Assembly: GCA_963921825.1 (NCBI GenBank)
Contig: OY997591.1
Coordinates: 22,439,515 to 22,503,514, forward strand
Direction of reading: 5' to 3'
DNA from: Erodium maritimum
Taxonomy: Eukaryota; Streptophyta; Magnoliopsida; Geraniales; Geraniaceae
Length of the DNA: 64,000 nt
Shown: positions 34,783 to 47,500 of the stretch, in pieces
Layout: every line of letters starts with the position of its first letter
Position numbering within the stretch: the first letter of the stretch is position 1
Translations under genes and position numbers: made by a program
The notes under the pieces: model-generated
Databases searched by the model: none
Told to the model about the DNA's origin: nothing
Seen by the model: the letters and a program-made list of their open reading frames with translations, nothing else

Positions 34783-35670
34783 GCGTGTTTCCAAGACAGT
34801 CTCTCCTCTTGTTCCTTTCAGGAGGACAAAGAGGTGGAGGTCTTGGTCCCATACTCCCTGGTCAACCCGTTTGTCCTTGCACGCCAGCAATTTGGTATGG
34901 TGGGCAAGCTCTGGGCGGGAAGTCTCCCTGGAAGGACGTCCTCCTCCGTATCATCATCAACGCTTGGGCCCAGTCCGCTGAGGGGCTGGTCATCAAGGAT
35001 ATTGGCCTGGGGATCTTTGGCTTCTATTTCGATTCAGAGGAAGCTCGGTCTTGGGTAGGAGAAAATGAACCCTGGTACGTTGATGGTCGTCCTCCCTTGC
35101 TCAGAGACATTGACCCACGAGCCCAAGAGCTTCCCGCCTTGGACCGTATGCAACTCTGGGTCCACGCCCACGGTCTTCCACCATTGGTACAAACACGGGT
35201 GACGGGGAGACGATTGGAGTGACTTTGGGAGCATGTGAGGGGCCCCTTGCGATTAGTGGGGGCTGTGTTGGGGAGGATCGGTGAGGGTCCCCCGTGTTTT
35301 GCTGTTGCGTTTCAAGGATTTCCCAGATCCTGTGAGGGTCTAACTCACATACACGAAGCTCCCTACCTTCTGCTTTATCTGTGGGAGGATCGGGCATGTG
35401 ATTTGGGAATGTGAGCTAGAGTTGTGTGGTACTCCCCGGTTCGACAATTCCATGCTGGAATATCAGAAGGATCGATAGGTGAAGCACTATGTGACGGACT
35501 ATAAGGAGAAGATGTCTCCGGACATCCCACCGGATTTCGGGTCCTTATCCCCGAACATTATACCCATGGGTGCCTCTTCTCGCGGGAGGGGCCCAATTGT
35601 ATCCCTAAGCATTGTATCTAACAATACAAAACCTCGGGGATGCCCCCCAGCCGGGAAAGTTGATCCCGGC
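34783..35670 (+). pseudogene. LINE ORF1, DUF4283-like domain and zinc knuckle
   Basis: Frame 34761-35222 carries the ORF1 RNA-binding region (LLRIIINAWAQS, IKDIGLGIFGFYFDSEEAR, the MQLWVHAHGLPP motif). A frameshift near 35220 leads to a second part with an intact CCHC knuckle (C-x2-C-x4-H-x4-C at 35371-35412) and then the frame 35479-35673. In LINEs this gag-like protein binds the RNA. Two or more frameshifts or stops are present. Confidence 0.75.
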
Positions 35671-36100
35671 TAGAAAAACTTGGTATGTGGCCAATCCTCT
35701 GGTGGACAGGATACCATAGGTTCAGGCCCCGCAATTGGTGCGAGTGGCTTGAAGAGGGGCTCAGCTGGAGTGCCCTAAGATGAGCAGGCGAGGGCCGATA
35801 AGTAGCCTCGCTAGGAAGAATGTTATGCTTCAATGACTTCAGGGATTGGTTTCAGGAGGGGTCATTGGTGAAAGCTCTGCCTCCTACAACTGATGCAGTT
35901 CAAGTTCAGCCACTTTGCCCCCATATGCAGTGTTTAGGCACTACCTTGAGTAGGACTTTCAGTTTTGTTTTCCAGTCCCTTACTTTTCCCACCTGTCTAT
36001 ATGACGATCTCGGAGACTCTTTATTTGTACCACCTCTTTTAAGTGTAATAAAATTTCCCACCTTTTAATAAGGAAAAAAAGAATTTTGTTTGGTATGTAA

Positions 36101-37000
36101 CCCATTAACGATGACGTTTTTTTCGTTAATATAATCCAAAACGATTTTTATCTTCATCTACGTAAGCATCCAAAAAAATAAAAGGAATATGGTGGATGGA
36201 TTCACGTTTTTAATGTAAAAAATATATAGAAAATCTAAAATAACTGCAAACAGCCCATAGTTTCATCGTTTTAATTTGTTTCCATTTTCTAAATAGACAG
36301 GTGAGTTTAACTTGTTTTATTATTAATTAATGGGTATGACCCCTTTTTAATATTGACTTTTTTTTCATTTTTAATAAGTATTCAATTGTTATTGTGATAA
36401 TAATCAAATTAACCTTAAAAAAATGCTAATTAACATTTTATGCCTCGTAGTAATTACTTTCTATAATAGTCGGAAAAGGTAATAAATCATGGATGTGTGC
36501 ACTTTTATGAATGCCATATTATTACACGGAACAAATGTTCATGAATTTGTTATTTATCTCGTGATTTTAGAAACATATGATATGAATTGATTATGATTCG
36601 ATTACAAAACTAACTACCAAGTGATAGAATTTGCTAACTTATAAAATCGGTGCAAATTAAAGGTAAGATTCATGATAAAATTTCAAATTTGTTGAGTTCC
36701 ACACTCATTAAGTTCCGTGTTCAATTCAGTGGTGCAAAGTGACATCACTTTCTTGTCCTCTATTTTGAGTTTGTTTGGACACATTTTACGAGTTTTCTTG
36801 TCATTTCTTTGTAACATTTACCATGTTTTCTTCCCATGTAACAAAATAAATATAACTACTCTGAAAGTTTCATCACTCACTATACTTTTTTCCAAATTAA
36901 AGTATGGGTTCGAAAAGAAAATACAGAAATGAGTTATTTTTTGAATTTACTAATAAGTATTTTTCATAATAAATTTGTTCACTTATAATTATTAATTTCG
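36101..37000. repeat. AT-rich segment with diverged copies elsewhere in the window
   Basis: No gene. Positions about 36180-36470 resemble 60330-60550 and 62150-62400 (shared motifs TTTGTTTCCATTTTCT, AATTAACCTTAAA, ATGCTAATTAACATTT). Positions about 36470-36720 resemble 48150-48440 (GGTAAGATTCATGA, CACACTCATTAAGTT). Positions about 36850-36960 resemble 53480-53600 (TCACTCACTATA, TCCAAATTAAAGTAT). The order is conserved, which suggests old local duplications. Confidence 0.6.
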
Positions 37001-37286
37001 ATGATTTTCCTTTTTAAATATATAAGTAGATTTTTATTAATAATACTAGTGATCAACAAAAAACATAACTGATAGCAATGAAAAGGGCGACACATAGTTT
37101 CGATCGACACGTTTGAGATGTGAACCCTATGATTTTTCTCGATCATAGCCTATTTTGCAACACTGAATTGAATTGGTGGGTGAAAGATGTGGGGGTAGTT
37201 ACTCTTGGCGGTGGGTGCTCGACCATAGCCTATTTTGCTCTTTTCCTAACTCAACCTGAAGATGTCTGTGCTGTGTGATAAACATA
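37000..37286. other. Intergenic, no gene seen
   Basis: AT-rich on the left. A short motif, GATCATAGCCTATTTTGC-like, occurs twice (about 37140 and 37212). Nothing else is supportable. Confidence 0.35.
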
Positions 37287-37966
37287 CTAATCTCTCGGTG
37301 GAAACCGTCTCGGGACAGTTGAGAGAACACCAAGAAAAAGGGGAGGCTGGGGTCGGATAGAGTCCGAGCCGAGCGGGGGTGTTAGGGTCTCGATACAGCG
37401 GATGGGGTTGGGACGTTGAGTTTTCACTCGTTGTTGCCTACAGGAACATTTGTTGAGTCCAATCTCTATGATTTCGATCATGGTGTCAAGGTTCCGATCC
37501 AGTAAATGGGGATGATGCATCCCTACACGGAGTCCCCGAATGAACGGGTGTGCCACAGTCATAGCATCAGAATCAGGGTTGGGTCTCCGTTGAGCATGGA
37601 TGATCGGCGGTAGACCGAGGAGGTATGGGATCTCATAAGATCCATAACAGAGAGTAAGTAGTCATGCGAAGGAGGCGGCGACTCTAATGGCAGAGGGAGA
37701 GGATGCAGTGGCGGCTCTTGTCGAAGAGGATGAAAGGGTGGTGCTAGATCGTGAACGATGGTAAGGGAGAGCGACGGTAGGTACGACATCGCTAGTGGCG
37801 GCGGAGGCGGTTGAACAAGAGGCAGATGCGGATGAACAAGAGGCGGAGGCGGTGACGCTAGTAGTGGCTGGTAGATCGTCGGGGAGAAGGGGGAGGGAGT
37901 GGTGGTGCTCGATCGGAACACCTTCGGTTGCTTCTCCGGTCCATTCCGAGAGGAGGTTCGAAACAT
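37287..37966 (-). other. Two unrecognised overlapping ORFs, proline-rich
   Basis: Frame 37966-37559 (135 codons, MFRTSSRNGPEKQPKVF start, then proline- and serine-rich) overlaps by ATGA the frame 37562-37287 (91 codons). No domain, membrane segment or conserved motif was recognised. GC content and composition differ from the AT-rich surroundings, as for LINE leader or captured exon sequence. It may be non-coding. Confidence 0.25.
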
Positions 37967-38389
37967 AGAAGTTGGATTAGATGGAGGAGGAGCTGGTGTG
38001 GTGGTGTAGTGATAGATGGTCGGAACGGTGCATGTGAATAAGAGCGACCAATTCGCAGGAAAATACTAGGTTCGACCCAAAAGAGCACCTTGAGAAAGCT
38101 CAAACTTCCTTCAACAGTTATTCGTTTAATTGGCCTATTTCAATGATTTTCTTAGAAACACATGAGTGTATTTTAAACTTTTATGGACATATACTTCTTA
38201 TCATTTGAAACTTTGTAGAACACACGTTCACTTATGAGTTTTTGTGATAATTTTATACGAAACATACAATTTTTTAAAAATAAATTCACACGATTTGCAC
38301 TTATGATTTAGTTTTTTGAAATTCTAAACTACCTACCCCCAATTATTATTCCTCAAACGTATATTCTTCTCACAAGACTGGCTATTTTA

Positions 38390-38580
38390 TATTCTAGAGC
38401 GCCATAAGAGGAATGCAGGGGCATCGCTTAAGTACTAGGACGATGTAAATTTTAATAGTATTGCATAAACTACGTAACACAAGTACTTAGGTGAAGCAAT
38501 AAAGAATCTTGTGTCAACTAGTTGACACTTAGGCAGGGGAACTAGGGATGGAAAAACAACCCAACTCTGACCATGGGCGG
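38390..38580. repeat. Diverged repeat shared with 55405-55590
   Basis: Both stretches contain, in the same order, CAGGGGC, GATGTAAATT or GACGTAAATT, AAGTACTTAGG, TCTTG(T/C)GTCAACTAG and ATGGAAAAACA or ATTGAAAAACA. Together with the shared segments near 36.5 and 36.9 kb this supports a collinear duplication. No coding content is seen. Confidence 0.6.
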
Positions 38581-38901
38581 AACCAGAAATTATTTTTAGG
38601 GGTAGCCGCCGATTACTTCATTGAACATCAAATTATATTCATTTGTTTCTGTTCCCGATTCATGGTTCGCTATATGATCTTTTTATTTTATAAAAAAAAT
38701 TCATCTGACCCATAAATATATACAATGATAATAAATTATTTACGTCCACAACACAAACACATCAATCTTCTTCACACGTATCATCATTACGATTATATTT
38801 ACAAAATATTTATAAAAGTAAATCAGAAAATTATCCGATAGATATTGATTATACAACAACTTATTTGCAATTACACAAAATCAATCATACAATGCATTAT
38901 G

Positions 38902-39222
38902 AGACCATCCACAGTAGGAGGCCTAAGTCGGTCGTTTTGGCCATCGAATCGGCAAAATGGTGACCAAAAGGTGACATTTTCGCACCTTTTCGTTTCCCTC
39001 TCTCCGGTTTTCTTTGGACGGTATGCAGATTTATAGACGGTTCATTCTTGTCGATTCTCTCCCTATCTTTCTCCTCTTTTTTGTTTCTCTCTCTTCTCTC
39101 TCCTCCCTCAATGATTCTTCTCGTGCCATCTGTCCATTTTCATCAGAAACGACTCTCCGAATTCGACCCCAAAATTTTACTAAATCGATGGTACTGAATT
39201 CGACCCCCACTATGGATGGTCT
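38902..39222. mobile_element. Small DNA transposon or MITE with short inverted ends
   Basis: The left end AGACCATCCACAGT pairs with ACTATGGATGGTCT on the right (one mismatch). About 320 bp, with CT-rich centre and no transposase. No clear target duplication was found, so the superfamily is left open. Confidence 0.55.
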
Positions 39223-39899
39223 AAGGTATGATACACTTTTCACCCGTTCAAAATCAAAAAAATAAAAATAAAGAGATGGTAAATTTTTTAAAGATCTCAA
39301 CGATTCAAAATATATAAGAATTATATTTATGTCTTTGTTTCTCTGCTTCGTTTTATTTGTTATTGGACCGAATACGCAAAAGAAAGTGACTCGTCCATTT
39401 TCATTTTAAGCCAGTCTTTCTCAGCATTAATTAAATATTCCTACTTCCCAAATATATGTTAACTTGAACAGAACCTCCCCCTCATATTAAGTATTTGCTT
39501 ACTTTTTTGTCAGCCTAAACACATTAAATATTAACGATGGTTTTCAATTCTTACATAATTAATGAAGTTGAAAATGGTAAACGAGGAAGGATGTGTTAGA
39601 GTTTAATTTACGGTAAGTAACATTAATATGTTGGAAAAGAATGAAAGGAAAGTTGAGAACGCAAAAGTAAGTAATAAAGATAAATTGAATTTAGGGATAA
39701 CTCCACGATACAACTATTGTTCGACTTTCGTTTTCACAATATAACTGTAAACTATATTATCGACCATATCATATCGTTGGGTGAATTTTTTTTCAAAAAC
39801 CATAATCTGCCGTGACAATTTTGACGAATCGTTGGTTTTTTTGGTGTGCCACGCACGACTAAACCATAATCCACTGATTTGGTGTGCCACACACGTGCT
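39223..39899. other. Intergenic, no gene seen
   Basis: AT-rich sequence without a convincing ORF or repeat. A GGTGTGCCACGCACG-like motif occurs twice (39842 and 39879). Confidence 0.35.
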
Positions 39900-40370
39900 T
39901 TTTCAAAGTGTTCTTGCAGCAACTTGATCTGCAGCATGACCTATTTCTTAGCAACATACTCTCCTTACTGATAAAGTTCTCCATCTCATACTATGAGCCA
40001 AGGCATTTCAGGTCACTTCCTTGTAGCCAAAGACCTCATCTCATCTTATCTTGGGTCGGTCACCTGATTTTCGACCCAATTGGTTGCCATTATCTATTGC
40101 AGCTACTGTGATTATCCCTTTGGACAGGTTGTGAAACCTCTTCAGTTTCATGGGTTTCCTCTCCTTCGGCCTGGTCTTGTTTTGAGTTGTTTCTTTGTTC
40201 TTGTGGCCAAGTCTTGTGTTTTTTCCATTTGTATTTGTAGTGTTTTGTATTTTGTTGGTTTGGTTTCTCTCTCAAAAAAGATGAAACCAATCCTTCCTCC
40301 ATGTATCTCTCCTTTCACCTCAAAAGGGGCTTAATTTAAATATTTGCTTTGCTGATAAAAAAACATTTAA
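39900..40370 (+). mobile_element. 3' end of a LINE, 5'-truncated
   Basis: Non-coding, T-rich 3' UTR-like sequence ending ATTTGCTTTGCTGATAAAAAAA. This matches the tail of the minus-strand fragments at 16489 and 53606. The left boundary is approximate and no target duplication was identified. Confidence 0.55.
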
Positions 40371-40397
40371 AAATGCTCATTAACAAATCTTCGATCT

Positions 40398-41514
40398 CTA
40401 GAGAGAGATCTTGCCTCTCTCTAGAGCCGCTGCTGGTGGCTTCCATGGTTTCGTCCATGTGAGTGACCTATGGTTCTCTCCGTTTTCTCCTCTCTCTACA
40501 CTCTTCCATCTCCTTCTTTTCTCTTTTCCCCTTTCTAGTTTCACTATTTCTTTCCTATATTTCTCTCCCGTCCCCTCGACATCTTCTCCGTCCCGATTCC
40601 TCACACCTCCATTTGGGGTTCACCTTACTTTGTACTTGATTAGCCTTACCTTTCTCTTTCAGACGAGATTTGAGAGGCCCAAGAAAAAACTCTCCGGCTA
40701 GGATCTTTGTGGGTGTTGGCTCTAGAAGGTTATTTCGCGGTAGTCGAGTACTTCTTGATGTTTCCCCCATTGGATTTGGAGGTTTCGGTTCACGACTCCC
40801 TTCACCGTCACGTGGCTTTCGACATGGAAAGGTTTGGTCTTTTTTTTTGGTTTTCCAATACCATTTTTTTTCCAGATTTCTTCATTCTCTTCCCGGTGGT
40901 GTTGGCCTCGGGGTGTTTCGGAGATTAGTGCGAAGACCTCTCTCTGGGGTTATTTCCTCGTTGAGTTCTCCTCCCCTTTTCCCTTCTGTTTGTAATTTCT
41001 CACCCCGATCGGTGGTGGTCAGGGACACACGGTTTGGTGCTGGACGTCGTTGTGATCTTTGGTCCTGTGTTGGATCTCTTCTGGAACAAATAGGGAGAAT
41101 TTTGTGGATTGGGAGCGCTTTCTGGTGGTGGGATTGATGGCATCTAGAGAGGTGTTGAGGCATTCAGGATAGATTGTTAGGGTTAGAACTTTTCCTTTTT
41201 GGGCCGGTAGGACCAATATTGAGGTTGGGCTTAAAGGTTGTAATCGTAGGTTTCCTGACCTTTGTACTTTCTACGACCTTTTTGTTGGGTATGGTTGTTC
41301 TTCATGTTAGTTAAATCAGGTTTCAGGCCTTTTTGCTCTTTTCCTTTGCTTTATGTTCGATAAATTCGGGTGTAGGCTTTGTTAGACCCAACCATTTTAT
41401 CGGTAATTTCATGTCGGAATGCTCTTATATTGTACTATGGTCCCCTCGGATCCTTGCCCTCATTTTTTCTTAAAAGATTGGGTTTTAATATTTTGCATCG
41501 TTGATAAAAAAAAT
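40398..41514 (+). mobile_element. Short non-autonomous LINE-like element with a 5' hairpin
   Basis: 1117 bp flanked by an exact 10-bp duplication TCTTCGATCT (40388-40397, 41515-41524), ending GCATCGTTGATAAAAAAAA. It starts exactly at an inverted repeat, CTAGAGAGAG and CTCTCTCTAG with a 7-base loop (40398-40424). The longest frame (40670-41137, 155 codons) shows no RT, endonuclease or zinc knuckle and is not recognised. The tail resembles the ATTTGCTTTGCTGAT-A(n) LINE ends in this window, so it probably moves with that machinery. Confidence 0.75.
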
Positions 41515-41524
41515 TCTTCGATCT

Positions 41525-44500
41525 GCTTGTAAGGATATGGCTTCTTTTCAAAACCTCGCGGATGTTTTGGGTCCGATTGGCTTGTCTTTGGTAGGAAGCA
41601 TATTTACTTGGGTTGGTTCATGTTAAAGAGCTTCTAGTATTGATCGATTCCGGGTTTCAAGTGATTTTCTAGCAAGCTTTAATTCTCTTACTCAAGCATG
41701 TCTACCAAGATGTATTTCAGATCATAGAGCTATCATGCTCTTTGATTGGGGACCTTTTCATTTTAAATTTCTAAATATTTAGGCGGAGGATTTTTTTATT
41801 GCTTCTAGTTGTTCAGAGATTCTGGTCTTCCTCATTATATTATATGGCCGAAACCGAAGTTACTTAAAGCGAGGCTCAAGGCCTGGAATGCATAAGTTTT
41901 TGGTCTTTCGGAATCCCACATTTCTAGGCTCACACAAAATATTTTGATCAATTGGATGACATTATTGAGATCATAAACTTTTCTTATAAGGGATACAATT
42001 CTCGTGGAGCTCTAACAATTGAGCTTATTCTAAAAACTAAACTCCTATCTTAACTCTGGAGTTAGAAAGCAATAAAAAGATGGTTTTTGAAAAGACATAA
42101 AGGCTTTAAGTTTTTTTACAAAGTGACCAGTTATAAAGGAGTTATGAAGAAAATTTCTCAAATCTTGATTCATGATGTTATACTATCTTATCCATTATAA
42201 ATAAAACAAGTTGTAGTTGATCACTTTAACTCCAAGTTCACTGCCTTCCTTGAGGAGGAAAATTTTAATGCTGTAATGGTCTATTGTGGTGATAAGGCTA
42301 CATGCCTTGATGGCTTTACACTTTTATATTTTAAGTTTGTTGGCCTATTATTAAAATTGATTTGATGCCGTTTTCAAGCATTTCATATGTATGTGAAACT
42401 TGGTAAATGTCTAAATTACTCTTTGACCTAGGTTCCTAAACGTGAAGCTCCTCTATGCTATGATGATTATAGGTCTGTAAGTCTAATGGGAGGACCAAAT
42501 AAAATTCTTTCTATACTTTTGGCTACTAAGTTAAAAGTTATGGTTGATTTCCAAGTAGGAACTGAGTAGTATTAGTTTATAGCTGGAAGGCAGATTATGG
42601 ATGGTATATTAATGGCATCTGAGGTTTTACAATATCTTAAAAAGTCAAGAGAAAAGGATATAATTTTTAAAGAAGACTTTTAAAAAAGCCTTTGATAATG
42701 TTAGTTGGATTTATGTTATGCATCTACGTACCAGAATGGGATTTGGTGTTCTTTAGAGATTATCTATGATCTCTTGCTTTGGAGTATATGTTTCAATCTT
42801 AACTAATGGGACTTCTAGTCCTGACTTCTACTTACAAAGAAGTTGGGAAGGGTGTGCTCTTTCCCCACTAATATTTGGGATTGTTGCTGAGGGTGTAAAT
42901 CAAAATATGAAGGCTGGAGAATCTGGAGGTCTGTTTCAAGGTTTACAATTGGGAACAAGTGGTCCCTTAATATTTCATTTACAATTTGCAAATGGTTCCA
43001 TATTTTTCATCAAATCCTCTTTGGATGGAGTTAGGAGTCTAAAACATTCTCTAACAATGTTTCATCTTGTTGGTGGTTTGAGTGTCAACTTCAATAAGTT
43101 CGTTGATGGAACTATGAATCTAACTGATAATGATGCAACTTAATGTTTAAAAGTGTTAGGTTTCTCTTCAGCTTGTCTCCTTATGTGTTATTTGGGGTTC
43201 TCTCTAGGTGTTAATGCTAAGAGAATAAAAACTTGGAAACCAATTGTTAATGGGTTTAAAAAAAACTATAGGCCTTGGCAAGCTAAGCTATTGTCTTTGG
43301 GGGCAGAATAACTCTAATTAGGTCCACATTGGGAGCACTCCCTCTCTATACTTCTCCATCTTAAAAGCCCCAAAAAGAGTGATCAGAATTCTTGAGAGTT
43401 GGTATAGGATATTTTTTTGGCATGGATACTTATTGCCAATTTTTTTTTTTTGCAAAGTGAATTAGATTATGGTTTGTTGATCAAAAGAAGATGGTAATAT
43501 GGGAATTAAAAGCCTTTATTTGGTGAATATTCCTCTCTTAGCAAAATTGTGATGGAAGTTTGCATTAGAGGAAAATTCTCTATGGAAATTGGTTGTATGT
43601 GCAAGGTTTGGCTCAGAAAATAAGGAATGGTGTAAGAACCGCTCCCGGTCAACGCCAGTCAAAGCGGCGAAAAATAGGAAAATTTAAAATTTTGGGACAG
43701 ACACTTAAATGAACCTAAATTTGACCCCGAGGGTCATACCGGACTTAAGTTGACCCCGATATTGACCAAAGTGAGTTCTGGGGGACTCAGGGCAACTTTC
43801 TGACCAATTTAGGAAATGTTGACTTTTTGCTGGAAAAGTCAACCGAGCGACGTTTTGGTCCGTTTGAGACTCGTTTTGGATCCAAAAAGCTTAGTCGTCA
43901 TCACATCGGTCTTCGTTGAGCCGTTTCCTTGTAGCCCGTGAAGTTTCGTAATTTCTTGGAAAATGGGCCCGTTTGGGGCCCGAGACGGTCGAGTTTCGCG
44001 AATCTGACTGAAAAATATCTAGAAGATATTTTCCAAAAGGGGTGGGACCCACTTGCCACATGTCACATAAGTGGTGGTGTTAGGTGATTTTGAACAAAAC
44101 AAAAGGATGAGGGCATAGTTCAAAAAAAGAGAAAAAAAAGAGAAAAAAAAGAGAAGAAGAGAGAGAAAGAAAGAGAGAAAAAGGAGAGAAGAGAAAAAGA
44201 AAAAGAGAAGGAAATGGTTGGAGTTTAGGGATTTCCCGACGACACAACCAACGGATCGTCATTCCCTACGGTGAGAACCTAATTGATTTTCGTTTTGGTA
44301 CGTTTAAAAGTTAGTGTTTGTGTTTAAACGTGTTAAATATGGATGAGTCGAGGTGTAGCGTTCGTTGGGAACGTTTTGGAGCGAAAATTGATCGGTTTCC
44401 GGTGACCGGAGGCTCGGGGGAGCTCCGGCCACCGTGGGTGGTGGCTGGCCGGAGCTAGGACCGGCCACCATGGTGGTGAACCGGTCTAAAACCGGTCCAG

Positions 44501-47500
44501 CCACCCACGGGTCTTGATGGCCGGGTGGGGCCCACGTGTTCGGGTCTCGGGTTTTCGTGTTCGGGTGGTTTTGGACGAACCACAAGTCGTTAATCCACAC
44601 CCAGAACGAATTTTGGAATTAAATTGTAAAAGTTGGAAATGATGGGCTTAGAAACTTTAAACGCGAATTAAATTGCTCGGAAGTCGGAAATTGATTCCGT
44701 CGATTACATTGGAACCCTTGAATTATTCTAAGATCGTAGAAACAAAAACGGGAATTTTCGGAGCCCCAGAAGGGCGTTTTCCAATCCCGGGCAGATTCGC
44801 CAGGCCGGGCGAATCGGGCCCTTCCGGTCCCATTATTGAAAATGTCGAGTAATTGGGAAGTTTGGGAGTGATCGACATTACCGGGGTTTAGTTTGGGCGT
44901 CAAGTTCATTAAAATTCAGCTTTGTCTGCAAACTTAAAAAGTGTTTTAATTGTGATCTTGTTAGATCGTGCCGAGGACCGCGGAAAGGGAAAGCTAGGCG
45001 AGTGATCTCGAGCACGCCGGAGCTTGGGCGTGGACTTTTGGGAAAGCGTTACGAGGTAGGTAAAAGTAGCCGGATTTCGGCCTTGACTAGGGAAAGTTAA
45101 TAGTAGAAATGCATGTGACACCTAGTGGTGTCGTAGGATGAGTAAGTTTATCGAATGCTAGAAATGGAGGCGACACTTAGTGGTGTCATATGATACGATA
45201 ACGTATCGAACAATAGAAAGACATGTGACACTTAGTAGTGTCGTAGGATAAGTGAACTTATCGAACAATAGAAATACTGGTGGCATTTGGTTGTCCCCGG
45301 AGGTTGATTGAATTGTTTGTGTCTTGGGTGGCCATGAGTGCCCGTGGGGAGTTGAAACCGTATTTTATTGTTTGTGTCTTGGGTGGCCATGAGTGCCCGT
45401 GGGGAGTTGAACCCGTATTTTATTGTTTGTGTCTTGGGTAGCCATGAGTGCCCGTGGAGAGTTGAACCTGTATTGTATTGTTTGTGTCTTGGGTGGCCAT
45501 GAGTGCCGTTGGGGTGTTTAACCCGTGTATTACTTTTGGTGTGTCGTGGGTGTCCATTTGTGCCGTTGGGGTGTTGAACCTGTGTATTACTGTTGGTGTG
45601 TCGTGGGTGGCCATGAGTGCCGTTGGGGTGTTGAACCCGTGTTTTACTGTTTGTGTGTCGTGGGTAGCCATGAGTGCCCGTGGGGAGTTGAACCCGTGTT
45701 TTACTGTTTGTGTGTCGTGGGTGGTCAGGTGTGTCTTTGGGGTGTTGGACCCGTGTGTTTACTGTTTGTGGGTCGTGGGTGGTCCTTTGAGGTGTTGAAC
45801 CCGTGTGATACTGTCTCGTGTGTCGTGGGTGGCCATGTGTGCCTGTGGGGTGTTAAACCTGTGTTGTCACTAGTTGTTGAACCTTGGGTGTTGATTGTGA
45901 TTGCCTGAGGGTGTGGGCCCGCCTGACAATAAATTGGTCCTATGGTCGCGCGCGTGGGGGTTGGCTAGCCTTCCGACTAACCATCAGTAAAGTTGTGCAT
46001 TCTTCTGCCTGAGGTTGGGGGCCCGCCTGACAATAAAGGGGTTCTGTGGTCGCGCGCGTGGGGGTTGGCTAGCCTTCCGGGTTAACCACCGGTAAAGTTG
46101 TGCATTCTTCGGCGATGAAGGGCGGCTCCCCTTCCGACTAGCTATCGGAGAAGTATTGCATAATATGTCGCTAACAGGTCGACCGCCTGACCCGACATAG
46201 ATTGGGGGAAGTTGCGTGGGGCAGGCTCAAGCTCAGCCGGTTAGCAACCGGCACTGAGCAGCTGGAGTACGATCCTTTGTGATCTTGTTTTCCGTGTGCG
46301 ATCCTTTGTGATCTTGGGTGTTGCGTGGTTATTATTCGCGTTTTGGGTTGAGGTTGTAATCGTTGTGTCGGGTCTACATTACGTGTCCGGGTGTTGAGTT
46401 GGTTGGGGAAAGTAACAGTTTTCGTGTGACAGTCGGGTTACTCGAGTTTGGGGATAGTAGTCCCCAGTGTTTGGGTTTTTGTTGGTGTTTCCGGCATTTT
46501 CTGCTAGTATGTCGTAGTCAGTCTGGTATCCGTGGTGGTGAGCGAACGCTCACCCCTAGCTACTTTTCCTACAGGTACTGGTCGCGAGACGGACTAGGTG
46601 AACTCTCGAAGCTTGAAGAGCTGGGAGCGGGAGTCCGGGTTTTTGAGAGTTTAGAGACATACGCTTTGTTTATTTTGTCCACTTTTCGTGGACGTACTTT
46701 TAAGTGTAAAATATTATTTTGATTAATCAAAGGGTGATTTTAAGCGGTTTACTTAAAAGGGTTTGAAAATTATTTTATTGTTTCACCGTTCGCGTTCCGG
46801 GTTCGGTTCTACCGAATTTGGGGCATGACAAGTGGAACTTATCAAAATTCACTAAGGTTTGAGATCTAAGCTTCATGAATCACATTTTAGCCTTAATGAA
46901 GGATTCTAGATTTGCAGATCTATTTCGGGTTAAGAGGTTGCAATGGAGAATTGATAATGGTTCCGTAATTCATTATTGGGAAGACTTATGATGAGGAGAT
47001 CTGACATTCAGTTTTTTGTTTCCTAGAATTTGATCTGATGGATGATCTATGGAATGATGTTTCTTGGGAATTGAAAATGAGAAGGGATCCAATAGACTGG
47101 GAGATTTGGGAATGGAGAACTTTATGTACCATTCTTGATGGTGTGCACTTCGGTTTTGAGAAATATGCCCTATGTGGAATCTGGATGATAATAGGTTCTC
47201 TGTCAGACAGTTATATTCATTACTTACACATTAAGGCGCAATAAACCAAACTGGGCTCAAAATTTTGGATCCCAAAAGTGCTTCCTAAAATCACTGTCTT
47301 TTGCTGGTTAGCATATCTTTAGGCGATTCCCTCTAAGCGCTTTCTTGAAACTAGAGGACTACAATTTTCATTCCAAGAATTGGTGTCCTGTTTGTATATG
47401 GGACTTTGAGGATGGTGCCCATATATTATTACGTTGCAAAAAAGGCTTATGAGGTTTGGAATGTGATTGTATTCTAGTGATGAGTGACTTGGGTAATTCC

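Larger units (their letters stand above)
30758..36081 (+). mobile_element. ORF1-only LINE derivative (HAL1-like), split by a solo LTR
   Basis: An exact 19-bp duplication AATTTTGTTTGGTATGTAA (30739-30757, 36082-36100) marks the insertion. Without the LTR (31561-34782) and its target duplication the element is about 2.1 kb. It has a 5' leader, an ORF1 starting at 30941 (MELPGPALSAY), a DUF4283-type domain after the LTR (34.8-35.2 kb), a CCHC zinc knuckle at 35371-35412, a 3' UTR and an A-rich tail (36070-36081). There is no endonuclease or RT, and no room for them, so it must have moved with enzymes from another LINE. Confidence 0.82.

Noticed and set aside
44080..44262. Minus-strand ORF with a hydrophobic FLFLF run, membrane protein candidate
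   Set aside because: It is a GA-rich simple-sequence tract in the solo LTR read in antisense.
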